Shown here: positions 22,956 to 31,900 of the stretch, piece after piece
How positions within the stretch are numbered: position 1 is the first letter of the stretch
Layout: the number at the start of each line of letters is the position of its first letter
IMG/VR virus record: IMGVR_UViG_3300010966_000019
Location: 1-56,483 of that record
Source of the DNA: a virus
Strand: one strand, 5' to 3'
Length of the DNA stretch: 56,483 nt
Program-made: the position numbers and the translations under genes
Notes under the pieces: model-generated
What the model was told of the DNA's origin: nothing
Database searches by the model: none
Seen by the model: the letters and a program-made list of their open reading frames with translations, nothing else

Positions 22956-23425
22956 TGTTTGGCATTCCTCTTCCTTGGATCTTAGTTGGTGCAATGGTTG
23001 CACTGTTTGGAACATACAGAGGTGGTTATCACTTCGGATGGACAGACCGTGACCAAGAGATGCAGATAGAGATTGCTAAGAAGAATGAAGAAGCTAGGGC
23101 TATAGAACAAGAACTAGCAGCTAAGTTGAATGATAAAGAAGCAGCTTTGAGAAAGGCAACTAATGAAATATCTAAGAAACAGTCTGCTATGCGTGACCTT
23201 GTTAGGGCTGGTGAGTTGCGCCTCCCCGCCCCCAGTTGTGTACAAGCCTCCACAAATACCACCCCTGCCACAGGAGTTAGCACAGAAGATGCAGCCGAAC
23301 TTGAGCGACAGACTATTAATGCTCTTATCGACATCGTTGCCGAAGGAGACAAAGCCATCGTCAGACTCAACCAATGCATCTCAGCCTATGACGAAGTAAG
23401 GAATTTAATAAATGGTAACCGCTGA
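22955..23425 (+). CDS. Inner-membrane spanin (Rz-like)
   Basis: 156 residues. An N-terminal membrane anchor (IPLPWILVGAMVALFGTY) is followed by a long charged helix (RDQEMQIEIAKKNEEARAIEQELAAKLNDKEAAL and on) in the periplasm, the design of Rz. The C-terminal part has ELERQTINALIDIVAEGD and a final Cys. Together with the nested Rz1 gene at 23163 it would span the periplasm and fuse inner and outer membranes in the last lysis step. Confidence 0.82.
   Translation: MFGIPLPWILVGAMVALFGTYRGGYHFGWTDRDQEMQIEIAKKNEEARAIEQELAAKLNDKEAALRKATNEISKKQSAMRDLVRAGELRLPAPSCVQASTNTTPATGVSTEDAAELERQTINALIDIVAEGDKAIVRLNQCISAYDEVRNLINGNR
23163..23399 (+). CDS. Outer-membrane spanin Rz1, nested in Rz
   Basis: 78 residues from ATG 23163, lying entirely inside the Rz gene in a different frame, the classical lambda Rz/Rz1 arrangement. 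MKYLRNSLLCVTLLGLVSC is a lipoprotein signal with lipobox LVS-C. The mature part is proline-rich (ASPPPVVYKPPQIPPLPQE), as in other Rz1 proteins. It would be lipid-anchored in the outer membrane and bind Rz. Confidence 0.82.
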   Translation: MKYLRNSLLCVTLLGLVSCASPPPVVYKPPQIPPLPQELAQKMQPNLSDRLLMLLSTSLPKETKPSSDSTNASQPMTK

Positions 23426-24026
23426 ACAATTAAAACAATTGCACATTAACCCCTCATTAGCTGATAGCTTTAATGAGACATTCCAACGCTTTGATATTTC
23501 CTCTCCCATTCAACAAGCTAGTTGGATTGGACAATGTGGACATGAGTGTGGCAACTTCCGCATCATGGAAGAAAACCTAAACTACAGGGCTGCTACATTG
23601 CTTAAGCTATTTCCTAAGACACCTAAGCGTCAATGGGGCTTTACACCTGAGGAAGCAGCAGCTTATGAGAAGCAGCCACAGCGTATTGCCAATCGCATTT
23701 ACGGCAATCGTATGGGCAACAGGGATGAAGCTAGTGGGGATGGCTTTCGTTTCCGTGGATCCGGCTTTCTCCAGCTAACTGGCATGAGCAATTTCTACCA
23801 TGCAAGCCAAGCCTTGGGTGTTGACTTCATCATGCAGCCTGAGCTTGTTCGCACACCTAAGTATGCTGCAATGACTGCCGGATGGTTCTGGCAGACACAC
23901 AACTTAAACAGATATGCCAATAGTAAGGATTTTGTTATGATGACAAAGCGTATTAACGGTGGTACTATTGGACTTGAAGATCGTATTAAACACATCAACC
24001 ACGCTGTGGAAGTGTTGACTAGATGA
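23412..24026 (+). CDS. Endolysin, GH19 family
   Basis: 204 residues of chitinase-like glycoside hydrolase family 19. QASWIGQCGHECGNFRIMEENLNY holds the catalytic Glu (E45), and GFRFRGSGFLQLTG plus AGWFWQTHNLN are standard GH19 blocks. It would cut the glycan strands of peptidoglycan. No signal peptide, so it depends on the holin. Starts inside the end of the Rz gene. Confidence 0.9.
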   Translation: MVTAEQLKQLHINPSLADSFNETFQRFDISSPIQQASWIGQCGHECGNFRIMEENLNYRAATLLKLFPKTPKRQWGFTPEEAAAYEKQPQRIANRIYGNRMGNRDEASGDGFRFRGSGFLQLTGMSNFYHASQALGVDFIMQPELVRTPKYAAMTAGWFWQTHNLNRYANSKDFVMMTKRINGGTIGLEDRIKHINHAVEVLTR

Positions 24027-24075
24027 TTGACTAAGTCTAGTATTTGTGGTATGACAATGAATAAAGACTGTTATA

Positions 24076-24387
24076 ATGATATTACCAACTTCTCTAAGTG
24101 TTATAGGAAGGGAAGTACCTGTAAAGGTAGTGGAGGAATTGCCTAACCAATTAGGTGAATTTGATTACAATGATTATGTAATTAAAATTAAGTCTGGTCA
24201 GCACCCCTTAGCGGAAGCCGATACATTATTACATGAATGTATACACGCTATAGACGACTGCTTCCAATTGAATATGTCGGAAAGACAGGTGTATTGTTTA
24301 GCTGTAGGAGTGTTGGCACTTCTCAGAGATAACAAAATAATGCTACCATATCTAACCGAAGCTATAGAGAAACCAAGAAACGTATGA
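24076..24387 (+). CDS. Small HExxH metallopeptidase-like protein
   Basis: 103 residues. ADTLLHECIHAIDD carries the HExxH zinc motif (H53, E54, H57) of metallopeptidases. The short beta-strand N-terminal (FDYNDYVIKIKSG) then HExxH helix is the layout of the ImmA/SprT-like minimal peptidase fold; similar small proteins are common in phages and their substrates are unknown. Start ATG 24076 lacks a clear ribosome binding site. Stop overlaps the ATG of the next gene. Confidence 0.65.
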   Translation: MILPTSLSVIGREVPVKVVEELPNQLGEFDYNDYVIKIKSGQHPLAEADTLLHECIHAIDDCFQLNMSERQVYCLAVGVLALLRDNKIMLPYLTEAIEKPRNV

Positions 24388-26894
24388 AAGATTTTACAGC
24401 ACAACAAAAGGAAGTAGTAGCTAGGAAGCTAGGCTATGATGGTCCTATGCAGGGCTTTGATGAGTTCCTTGCATCCTCGCCTTCTTTAGAAGCTAAGTAT
24501 GCTTCCATCAGTGGTAAGTATGCTGAGCGTATGGCTAAGGGTGGGCTTGTTAAATATCAAGCAGGTGGTGCTGTTGGTGCTGTACGTCCTTCTGTTGGTG
24601 ATCGTATTATGGATGACACTGGTGCTCCTATTGATAACCAGCCACCGCCTCCTCCTCCTGTTCTATCAGCAAACAATACAATAGATACTACCACTGATGA
24701 GTTTGGTAAGCCTCTTGCTGGTAAAGCTTCACAGGTAACTGCTGCTCAAATTACCCCAACTGCTGAGCAATCCATTAGCACAGCAGCAAGAGCTGGAGAG
24801 CAAGCTGCACAGGTAGCTGCCCCTGCTATGGCTACAGCAGGACAAGCCACTGTTACTAAGGCAGGAGAAGCAGCAGCATATGAAGCATCTAAAGCAGCTC
24901 CTGCTGTTGGTGCAGCTATGGCTGGTGTTACTGGTGCTACTGGTGAAGTGGCTAAAGAAGCTCAAGTTACAGCAGCACAAGGACAAGTGTCTAAAGAAGC
25001 TGTTGCTGCTGCTCAAAAAGTAGGCGAACAATATAAAGCACCAGTGGAAGCAGCAAAGCGTGAAGTTGTTGCTGGTGAAATGGTTACACCAGTTACAGAT
25101 GCTACGGCTGTTAAAGCTGAAGCTGCTCAAACTGTAGCCCCTACAGCAGTGACAGCAGCACAAGGTGTTGTTCAAGAAAATCAATTGGTTAAGGCTGCTC
25201 AGATTGCTGAGAAAGATATGGCACAAGCCACAGCAATTACATCTGATGGGCTTGCTCCAGACGCTACCGTTGTTGCTGCCCGTCTAGAAAAATTCACTGT
25301 AGATGATGGAACATTAGCTGCTGCTGCTCAAGGTAATGTAAGTGCTCAAGCTACAGTGCAAGGTCAGCTCACTGAGTTGATGAAGAGTTTTGATGATGGT
25401 GCTACTCCTGCATGGGCTGCTGGCGCTATGAGGGCAGCTAATGCTGTTATGGCTTCTCGTGGACTAGGTGGTAGCTCTATGGCTGCTACTGCTGTGTTCC
25501 AAGCTGCGATGGAATCTGCATTGCCTATTGCTGCTCAGGATGCACAGACATTTGCAACAATGGGTTTGCAAAACCTAAACAACAGACAGCAAGTGGCTTT
25601 GTCAAATGCTGCTGCTCAGCAAGGGTTGTCATTACAGAATCTTAGTAATGAGCAACAAGCTAGACTACAGAATGCTGCTAGTTCTTTCCAGCTACAAAGC
25701 CAAGACTTGTCTAACATGCAACAGACAATGTTGGCTAACACACAAATTAGAGCTACTCTGCAGGGACAGAACTTGTCTAATCAACAACAGGCTGCTGTGG
25801 TGAATGCTGCTAGATATGCTGAACAAGCTAACATCAACTTAAACAACATTCAACAAGCCGCTTTGCACAACAGTGCTATGCAAGTACAGGTGGATATATC
25901 TAACACTTCTAATCGTCAGCAAGCTGCTTTAGCTAATGCACAAATTGAAGCTGCTCTGCAAGGTAAGATATTAGATAATAGACAGCAAGCTGCTGTGTTA
26001 AATGCTGATAAGATTTCTCAAGCCACCAACTTAACATTTACTGCTGAGCAACAAGCAAAGCTTCACAATAGTGAGCTGTTAAAATCGATTGGCTTGGCTG
26101 AACTATCTGCTTCACAGTCTGCCACCATTGCTAATGCTGCTACATATGCAGCTATGGATACAGCAAACCTTAATGCTAGACAGCAAGCTGCTGTTGTTAA
26201 TGCTCAAGCTTTCTTAGCTATGGACATGAAGAACTTGGACAATGAGCAACAAGCTGTATTGTTTAAAGCACAAGTAACAACACAAGCATTGTTATCAGAC
26301 ACAGCTTCTGCTAATGCTGCTAAGCAATTTAATGCTGCCAGTGAGAATCAAGTTACTCAGTTTAATGCACAAATGGCTACACAAGTTAGTCAGTTTAATG
26401 CGTCACAAACTACAGCAGTGAGTCAGTTTAACACTGATCAATCCAATTCCATTGCTAAGTTTAATACAGAGTCACAGAATCAAAGAGCTACTTTCAATGC
26501 TCAACAACGATTGGTTATTGACCAAGCCAATGCTCAGTGGATGAGAGAGATATCTACAGCAAACACAGCAGCTACCAATGCTGCTAACATGGCTAATGCA
26601 CAACTGACGCAGCAGATTACATTGGCAGAATATAATAACAATGTTCAGATGTATCGTGATGATGTTACACACGCATGGCAATCTTCTGAGAATGATGCTA
26701 ATAGAGCTACAACACTGGCTGCTGCTGAAATTGGTAAAGCAGGACAACTAGCCATTGCCGAAGCTACAATTGAAGCGGGTAATGCTGCTGCTATTGGTAA
26801 TGTTACTTCCAAAGTTGTTGGAAGCAACAGCTCTGTTGGTAAAGCAATTGATAAAGCTTTTGATAAAGTTGTTGGATGGATATTCGGAGATTGA
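24384..26894 (+). CDS. Large repetitive internal virion or ejection protein
   Basis: 836 residues, Ala/Gln-rich. Order: a short N-terminal domain; RMAKGGLVKYQAGG at about 51-64; a Pro-rich linker; an Ala-rich helical region; then (about 395-630) roughly ten imperfect 20-36 residue repeats centred on NLxNxQQAAxxNA; then about eight QFNAxxxxxVS units (QFNAQMATQVSQFNASQT); and a C-terminal KAFDKVVGWIFGD. Such long helical repeats suggest a coil that is ejected or lines the head core. Known only as uncharacterised virion proteins in related podoviruses, as far as I recall. Confidence 0.7.
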   Translation: MKDFTAQQKEVVARKLGYDGPMQGFDEFLASSPSLEAKYASISGKYAERMAKGGLVKYQAGGAVGAVRPSVGDRIMDDTGAPIDNQPPPPPPVLSANNTIDTTTDEFGKPLAGKASQVTAAQITPTAEQSISTAARAGEQAAQVAAPAMATAGQATVTKAGEAAAYEASKAAPAVGAAMAGVTGATGEVAKEAQVTAAQGQVSKEAVAAAQKVGEQYKAPVEAAKREVVAGEMVTPVTDATAVKAEAAQTVAPTAVTAAQGVVQENQLVKAAQIAEKDMAQATAITSDGLAPDATVVAARLEKFTVDDGTLAAAAQGNVSAQATVQGQLTELMKSFDDGATPAWAAGAMRAANAVMASRGLGGSSMAATAVFQAAMESALPIAAQDAQTFATMGLQNLNNRQQVALSNAAAQQGLSLQNLSNEQQARLQNAASSFQLQSQDLSNMQQTMLANTQIRATLQGQNLSNQQQAAVVNAARYAEQANINLNNIQQAALHNSAMQVQVDISNTSNRQQAALANAQIEAALQGKILDNRQQAAVLNADKISQATNLTFTAEQQAKLHNSELLKSIGLAELSASQSATIANAATYAAMDTANLNARQQAAVVNAQAFLAMDMKNLDNEQQAVLFKAQVTTQALLSDTASANAAKQFNAASENQVTQFNAQMATQVSQFNASQTTAVSQFNTDQSNSIAKFNTESQNQRATFNAQQRLVIDQANAQWMREISTANTAATNAANMANAQLTQQITLAEYNNNVQMYRDDVTHAWQSSENDANRATTLAAAEIGKAGQLAIAEATIEAGNAAAIGNVTSKVVGSNSSVGKAIDKAFDKVVGWIFGD

Positions 26895-27109
26895 TGATGC
26901 AGAATTTTGATAAGTTTTATAGCAAGGTGAGTGCACTAGCTGATGAGCAATTGGTTGTTAAGAAACAAAAGCCATCTAAAGGATTGTTAGCTAAAAGCGA
27001 TATGTCTTCTAAAGATGTTCAACAAAATAATGATGTTTATAATCAAGTTGCAAAATATATTGCAGCCATCCGTAGACAGAAGCAGGAGATTATGAATGGC
27101 AAATCCTAA
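26894..27109 (+). CDS. Small helical protein
   Basis: 71 residues from ATG 26894 (GGAG 6 bases before), overlapping the stop of the previous gene. Contains SKGLLAKSDMSSKDV, similar to the C-terminal SAKGLMARGDK of the next gene, and a basic helical C-terminus. Function unknown; co-transcribed with virion genes, so probably a minor virion or assembly protein. Confidence 0.6.
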   Translation: MMQNFDKFYSKVSALADEQLVVKKQKPSKGLLAKSDMSSKDVQQNNDVYNQVAKYIAAIRRQKQEIMNGKS

Positions 27110-27578
27110 TATGTTTTTATCTGCCCCTATTGCAGGGCAGTCTTTAACTGTTGAGCCGGGTAATGTTCCTTGGGAACAACCCCCTCAATATGTTAAGCTT
27201 GAAGATGTTGTAAATTATTACACAGAGAAGATTGATGATCCAGAAATTATTCTGGACATTTTGGAAATTGTCAAAAGAGACATCCCAATCTTAACTCTCG
27301 TTAACACTCTCACTAAAACTGCAGTGATGAATGGATATCACACTGTTGATGTTGGCTACTTAGTCACTCCCATTCTTGTAGAGATGATTAAGACTATTGC
27401 CGAACTCAATGACATTACTTATGTTGTTTCTGCTGAAGAGAAGCAAAACAAAGGGCGGGCTGATCCTAGAGTTATTATAGAGCTTATTAAAGACATGAAG
27501 AAAGAAACTACCGCTGAACCTATGCCAGAGGCTGAGAAGCCTTCTGCTAAGGGATTGATGGCAAGAGGAGATAAATAA
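27096..27578 (+). CDS. Presumed internal virion protein, 160 residues
   Basis: Begins in the end of the previous gene and its stop overlaps the next ATG (TAATG). Predicted helical (KLEDVVNYYTEKIDDPEIILDILEIV; GYLVTPILVEMIKTIAELND), acidic, with C-terminal PSAKGLMARGDK. No enzyme motif or membrane span. Context between large ejection-type proteins suggests a small partner of these. Confidence 0.6.
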   Translation: MANPNMFLSAPIAGQSLTVEPGNVPWEQPPQYVKLEDVVNYYTEKIDDPEIILDILEIVKRDIPILTLVNTLTKTAVMNGYHTVDVGYLVTPILVEMIKTIAELNDITYVVSAEEKQNKGRADPRVIIELIKDMKKETTAEPMPEAEKPSAKGLMARGDK

Positions 27579-28987
27579 TGGCTAGTTGGTTTGGAAGTTT
27601 TGCTGGTGGATTTGCTAAAGGACTATCTGAGCAAATCACTAAGAAAGAAGAAGATCAAGCAACGGCTGCTGCAGCCAGTGTTGCTTCTATGTATCATAAT
27701 GTTCAAGAGAAGAAGAAAGAACTAAACAAGCAGAAGGAAGACTATAGAGCAGTCGTGAGTGAGCTTGGTTCATTCACTTTTAAAGATGGTGCTAAGTTTG
27801 ATGATAGACAACTCATTACATTAGCCACCAATCCAGAAGTTGCTAAAGACATTGTTAAGCGGTTGCGTGATGATCCAGAACTTTCTACTCGTTTAACACC
27901 AGCCTTCTTTAAAGCTGCCGAGAATGCTCCTACTGGAGTGAAAGCTGCTGACTACATGGATGAGCTATTTAAAGTGAGAGCTGCGGCAACAGACAAGACT
28001 CAAGAATTGTTCAACACTGCTGCTAAGGGTGGTGGCTTGGTTGATCAGCTTGTTGCTGGCAATGGCTACACTCAAGCACAAAAAGCTGCTGCTAAATATG
28101 GCATGAGCTTGGAAGAATTGATTGGCTATCAAAGTATAACAACTAAACGAGCACCTAACATGATGGGTGAGATGGACTATAGTCAACTGGCTAAGACTAA
28201 AACATTTGATCAAATTGAAAGTGATGCTCAAGTTAAGGCATTGAATGCTAAGACACCAGAAGAGAAACAAGACGCAGCTAACACTTTAGCTAAGATTAAA
28301 GTTGCTAAGCAAGCTACAGCTATTGGTGGTAAAACAACTGAAGAAGATATTAGAAGTGACTTGGCTAATCAAGCACAAGATCCTACTAAGACTGCACAGG
28401 AAAGGGCACTGGCTGCTACTCTGCTACAACAGCGTATCAAGCTTATGTCCAATCCTAAAGATACAAACGAAGAGAAGATTACACAATCCAACCTCATCAC
28501 TGTTGCATCTAGAGGCTTTGCTTCCACACTTGAGTCATTGGCTCCCGGTAAATTCATTACCTCTACAGATATGCAAGGTAATATTACTATTACGCCTAAG
28601 ACCATTGCAGACACACAGATGAAGATGGCTTATGCTCAGTCTCGTAATGCCATTATTAATGAGTTTACAAATCCTGATGGTAAGCCTAAGTCAGTTACTT
28701 CTAGGAATGCCTTGGTATCTATTGGTGTTACATTTGACCAAGACGGTAGAGCTGTTAAAGCCACCCCTGAGAATGTGTTGATGTCTGTTCTTCCAACACC
28801 TGTTGCAGGTAATGCTCCTCCTGCTCCTGCAGCCACTACTCGTGGTGGTCCTATGGCTCCTCCACCTAAGCCAGCAGCACCTGCTGCACCAGTTAGAGAC
28901 TTCAAAAGTGTAGAAGAAGCTGAAGCAGCTAACCTACCTAGAGGCACTAAGATTACAATTAATGGACGATCAGCAGAGGTTCAATAA
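27578..28987 (+). CDS. Presumed internal virion protein, 469 residues
   Basis: Starts MASWFGSFAGGFAKGLSEQI, an amphipathic N-terminus, followed by a long Lys/Glu/Ala-rich helical region. The C-terminal 60 residues are Pro/Ala-rich with a small final domain (LPRGTKITINGRSAEVQ, a beta hairpin). No catalytic motif seen. By position and composition comparable to ejection proteins that form a channel across the envelope in podoviruses; this is inference. Confidence 0.6.
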   Translation: MASWFGSFAGGFAKGLSEQITKKEEDQATAAAASVASMYHNVQEKKKELNKQKEDYRAVVSELGSFTFKDGAKFDDRQLITLATNPEVAKDIVKRLRDDPELSTRLTPAFFKAAENAPTGVKAADYMDELFKVRAAATDKTQELFNTAAKGGGLVDQLVAGNGYTQAQKAAAKYGMSLEELIGYQSITTKRAPNMMGEMDYSQLAKTKTFDQIESDAQVKALNAKTPEEKQDAANTLAKIKVAKQATAIGGKTTEEDIRSDLANQAQDPTKTAQERALAATLLQQRIKLMSNPKDTNEEKITQSNLITVASRGFASTLESLAPGKFITSTDMQGNITITPKTIADTQMKMAYAQSRNAIINEFTNPDGKPKSVTSRNALVSIGVTFDQDGRAVKATPENVLMSVLPTPVAGNAPPAPAATTRGGPMAPPPKPAAPAAPVRDFKSVEEAEAANLPRGTKITINGRSAEVQ

Positions 28988-28989
28988 CA

Positions 28990-31900
28990 ATGGCTATTAA
29001 ATTCTTAGAGGAGGAAGAGCAATCTTCCTCGTCCACAATTAAGTTTACTGATACACCAAGTAAGCCTTCCATTGTCTTTACTGACGCAGCCCCTCCTGCA
29101 CCTGCTCCTCAGCCCCCAGAAGATCTAACTAAACCTGCCTTCCTTGCTCCTCGTCAAAGAGCTACAGCATTACAAGAAAGAGCTGTTAAGGTTAGAGCAG
29201 AAGAAGCAGCTCAATATGCATATGCAGATTTATACACAAATCCAGAGTTGTTAAACAAATTAACAGCGTATGGCAGTGTTCGTCTTGGTAAGACTGGTGT
29301 TCCACAGAAGGGTGAATCATCTAAGGATTATGTTAATAGAGTTGTTAGTCATATACGAAGTGTTGTAGAAGACCCCAACCCTTTGCGTGTTACAGCAGAA
29401 CAAGAGTGGATAAACAATTCTAAACCAGAAGATGTTGTTAAGGCAGGAGAAGCTTATGACATTTTTCAGAACACAGCTTCCTTCTTAGATCCAAGAGGTC
29501 AAGCCCCATTATCAGCATTGAAAGACTATGCTGGTCTTATGCTATCTAACCCACTTACCTATGCCAGCTTAGGTGTAGGTAAAGTGGCTGTAAATATTGT
29601 AGGTAAAGAAGCAGCTAAAGTTGGTATTAAGAAAGCACTAACAACAAAGATTGGTGCTACTGCTGCAGCATCTCCATTATTGTTTGAAGGTGCTAGTGGT
29701 ACTGTTACTAATGTCTCTAAACAAAAAAGAGAACTGGCTGTAGCAGATGCCACAGTTAAAGAGATGGAAAAGATTCTTCCAAGTTTGTCTGAAGAAGATC
29801 AAAACACACTGCTACCTAAACTGGAAGCAGAAAAAGCTAAAGTGGCTAAAGGAATTAGCACTTCAGAAGCAATTACTATGGGAGCTATTCAAGCTCCATT
29901 TGGTTTGTTAGAAGTGGCTCCGCTGATTGTAGCTGCTACAAAGGGAACTAAGTTTCTTAAGGGCGATAAATTAACACTTAAAGATTTAACAGATGCCCGA
30001 AAGAAACAGACAGAAGTATCTAAGAATCCTACAGCATTAACTGGTGATGAAGCCTCTGACAATGTAGCTGTAACAACCACTAACATCTATGATGGTGGTG
30101 ACTTGTTAGACATGCAGGGATCACCTACTAGCATTGCACAGATGCAGGTAAAGAATTCTATTGATAAGCAAGCCGATCTTATTGCTGCTTCTATTTGGAA
30201 ACAGATACCAGAGTTTGCTCCTAAAGCAGGAGAGAAAACATTTGAAGCTGTCCAAAGAACATTGGATAGTTTTGATAAGCTTCCTGACAATGTCATCAAA
30301 CAATCGATGACAGATGCTGGTACTGACTTGCCTAATTTTATGGCAAGGCTAGAGGCCGCTGGCTTAGATGAAGATGCTCTAAAGAAGTTCTCTTCAATGT
30401 ATGGTGTGTCTACCAGTGACGCTGCTCGTACATTGCAAAGCAAATCTGTTATCAGCAGAATGCTTAATAAGATGAAAGAGGTAGATCCAGAAGGAGCTAA
30501 AGCTGTAGATGCTTTGTTTGGTAAGAAAGATCCAGTGGCTGGTCCAATGATGACCTTCAAAGGATGGATTGATAAGGCTGATAGAAACATGATTACAGCC
30601 ATGACCACCAACATGAGTACGGTTATGCGTAACGCCTTTGGCGTTGGTACTAACTTAACTTATGGTGCAGCAGAAGAAGGTTTAGAATCTCTCATCTTTA
30701 ATACAGGAAGAAAGATAGCAGGAAAAATGCGTGGCTCTCCTGTGGCTGGAGACATTGGTAAAGGCTTTAACGGTGTTATTGATGACACTGTAAGTGGTTA
30801 CTTTTATCTAGGACAAGGTGATCTATCAAGAGAGATTACTGAAGAAGCCTTAAAGAATAACCCAATGCTTATGAGCAAGATGTTAGCTACAGCAGAGGAT
30901 ATGAAAAGTTCAGACCTCATAGCTCCCATCCGTATCTTAAACACACCTGCTGTGATAATGGATAACTATGTAAGAAGAGCTATCTTCTCTGCTTCTATTG
31001 ATAATAATCTTAGGAAAGCAGGTCTTAACTTAGTTGATTTACTTGCACAAGATAAGAACATTCCTATTGATGTATTAAGACAAGGTGTTGATGATGCTCT
31101 TACATTTACATTTAGTAAGACACCCACTGAGGGAATGGGATTGGCCTTTGTTAAAGGTGTTGAAGCAGCAAGACCTATCAGTACAGCAGTATTTCCTTTT
31201 GCTCGTTTCTTAGTTAATGCTACACAGTGGACAGCTAAACATTACAACCCTTGGTATGCAGGTAAGGGTGCTGCAGAAGCCATTGAAGGTGTTAGACTTT
31301 TAAAGAACGGTGATGAAGCTGGATCTCAGATGCTGTTACAAGGCTCTGAAAAGATAGCACAACAAGCTACAGGCATGGCTACTTTGTTGGCTGCTTACGC
31401 CTATAGAAAAGATAACCAAGACACTCCTTGGAATATAGCAAAGAGTGATGATGGAACTAAAGTAGATCTTAAATATTTATTTCCAGTGAATGTTCCATTT
31501 GCTTTGGCTGACTTCTATTACAAAATAGCTAATGGAAATCCTGAAGACTTTAAAGCTATGGACTTAGTTGAGGCTCTCACTGGTTTTAAATCTGTTGGTT
31601 CAACTTCAGAATCACTAGAGAGAGTAAAAGAAGTTGCTTCTTCTATGGTGTCTGGAGATGGACAAGAGACAGATCAATCAGCATTAAACAAAGTATCTAG
31701 GTCTGCAGGTGATTTAATTGGTGCTTGGCTAGGTAGAGCCACTGTACCACTCAATCAGATTAGTGACATTATTAGTGCATTCGATAGCAATGAAGCTTTG
31801 CCTAGAGACATCTATGTTACTAAGCCAGAAGAAGAAAGAACATTCCTCACTGCTGTTGGTAAGAACATTCAAAAAGGCATACCAATATTGAAGCAAGCTT

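Noticed and set aside
24051-24075. TATAAT with an upstream ATGACA as a promoter
   Set aside because: The spacer is only 15 bases and the -10 box overlaps the start codon of the gene at 24076, so a useful transcript is unlikely.
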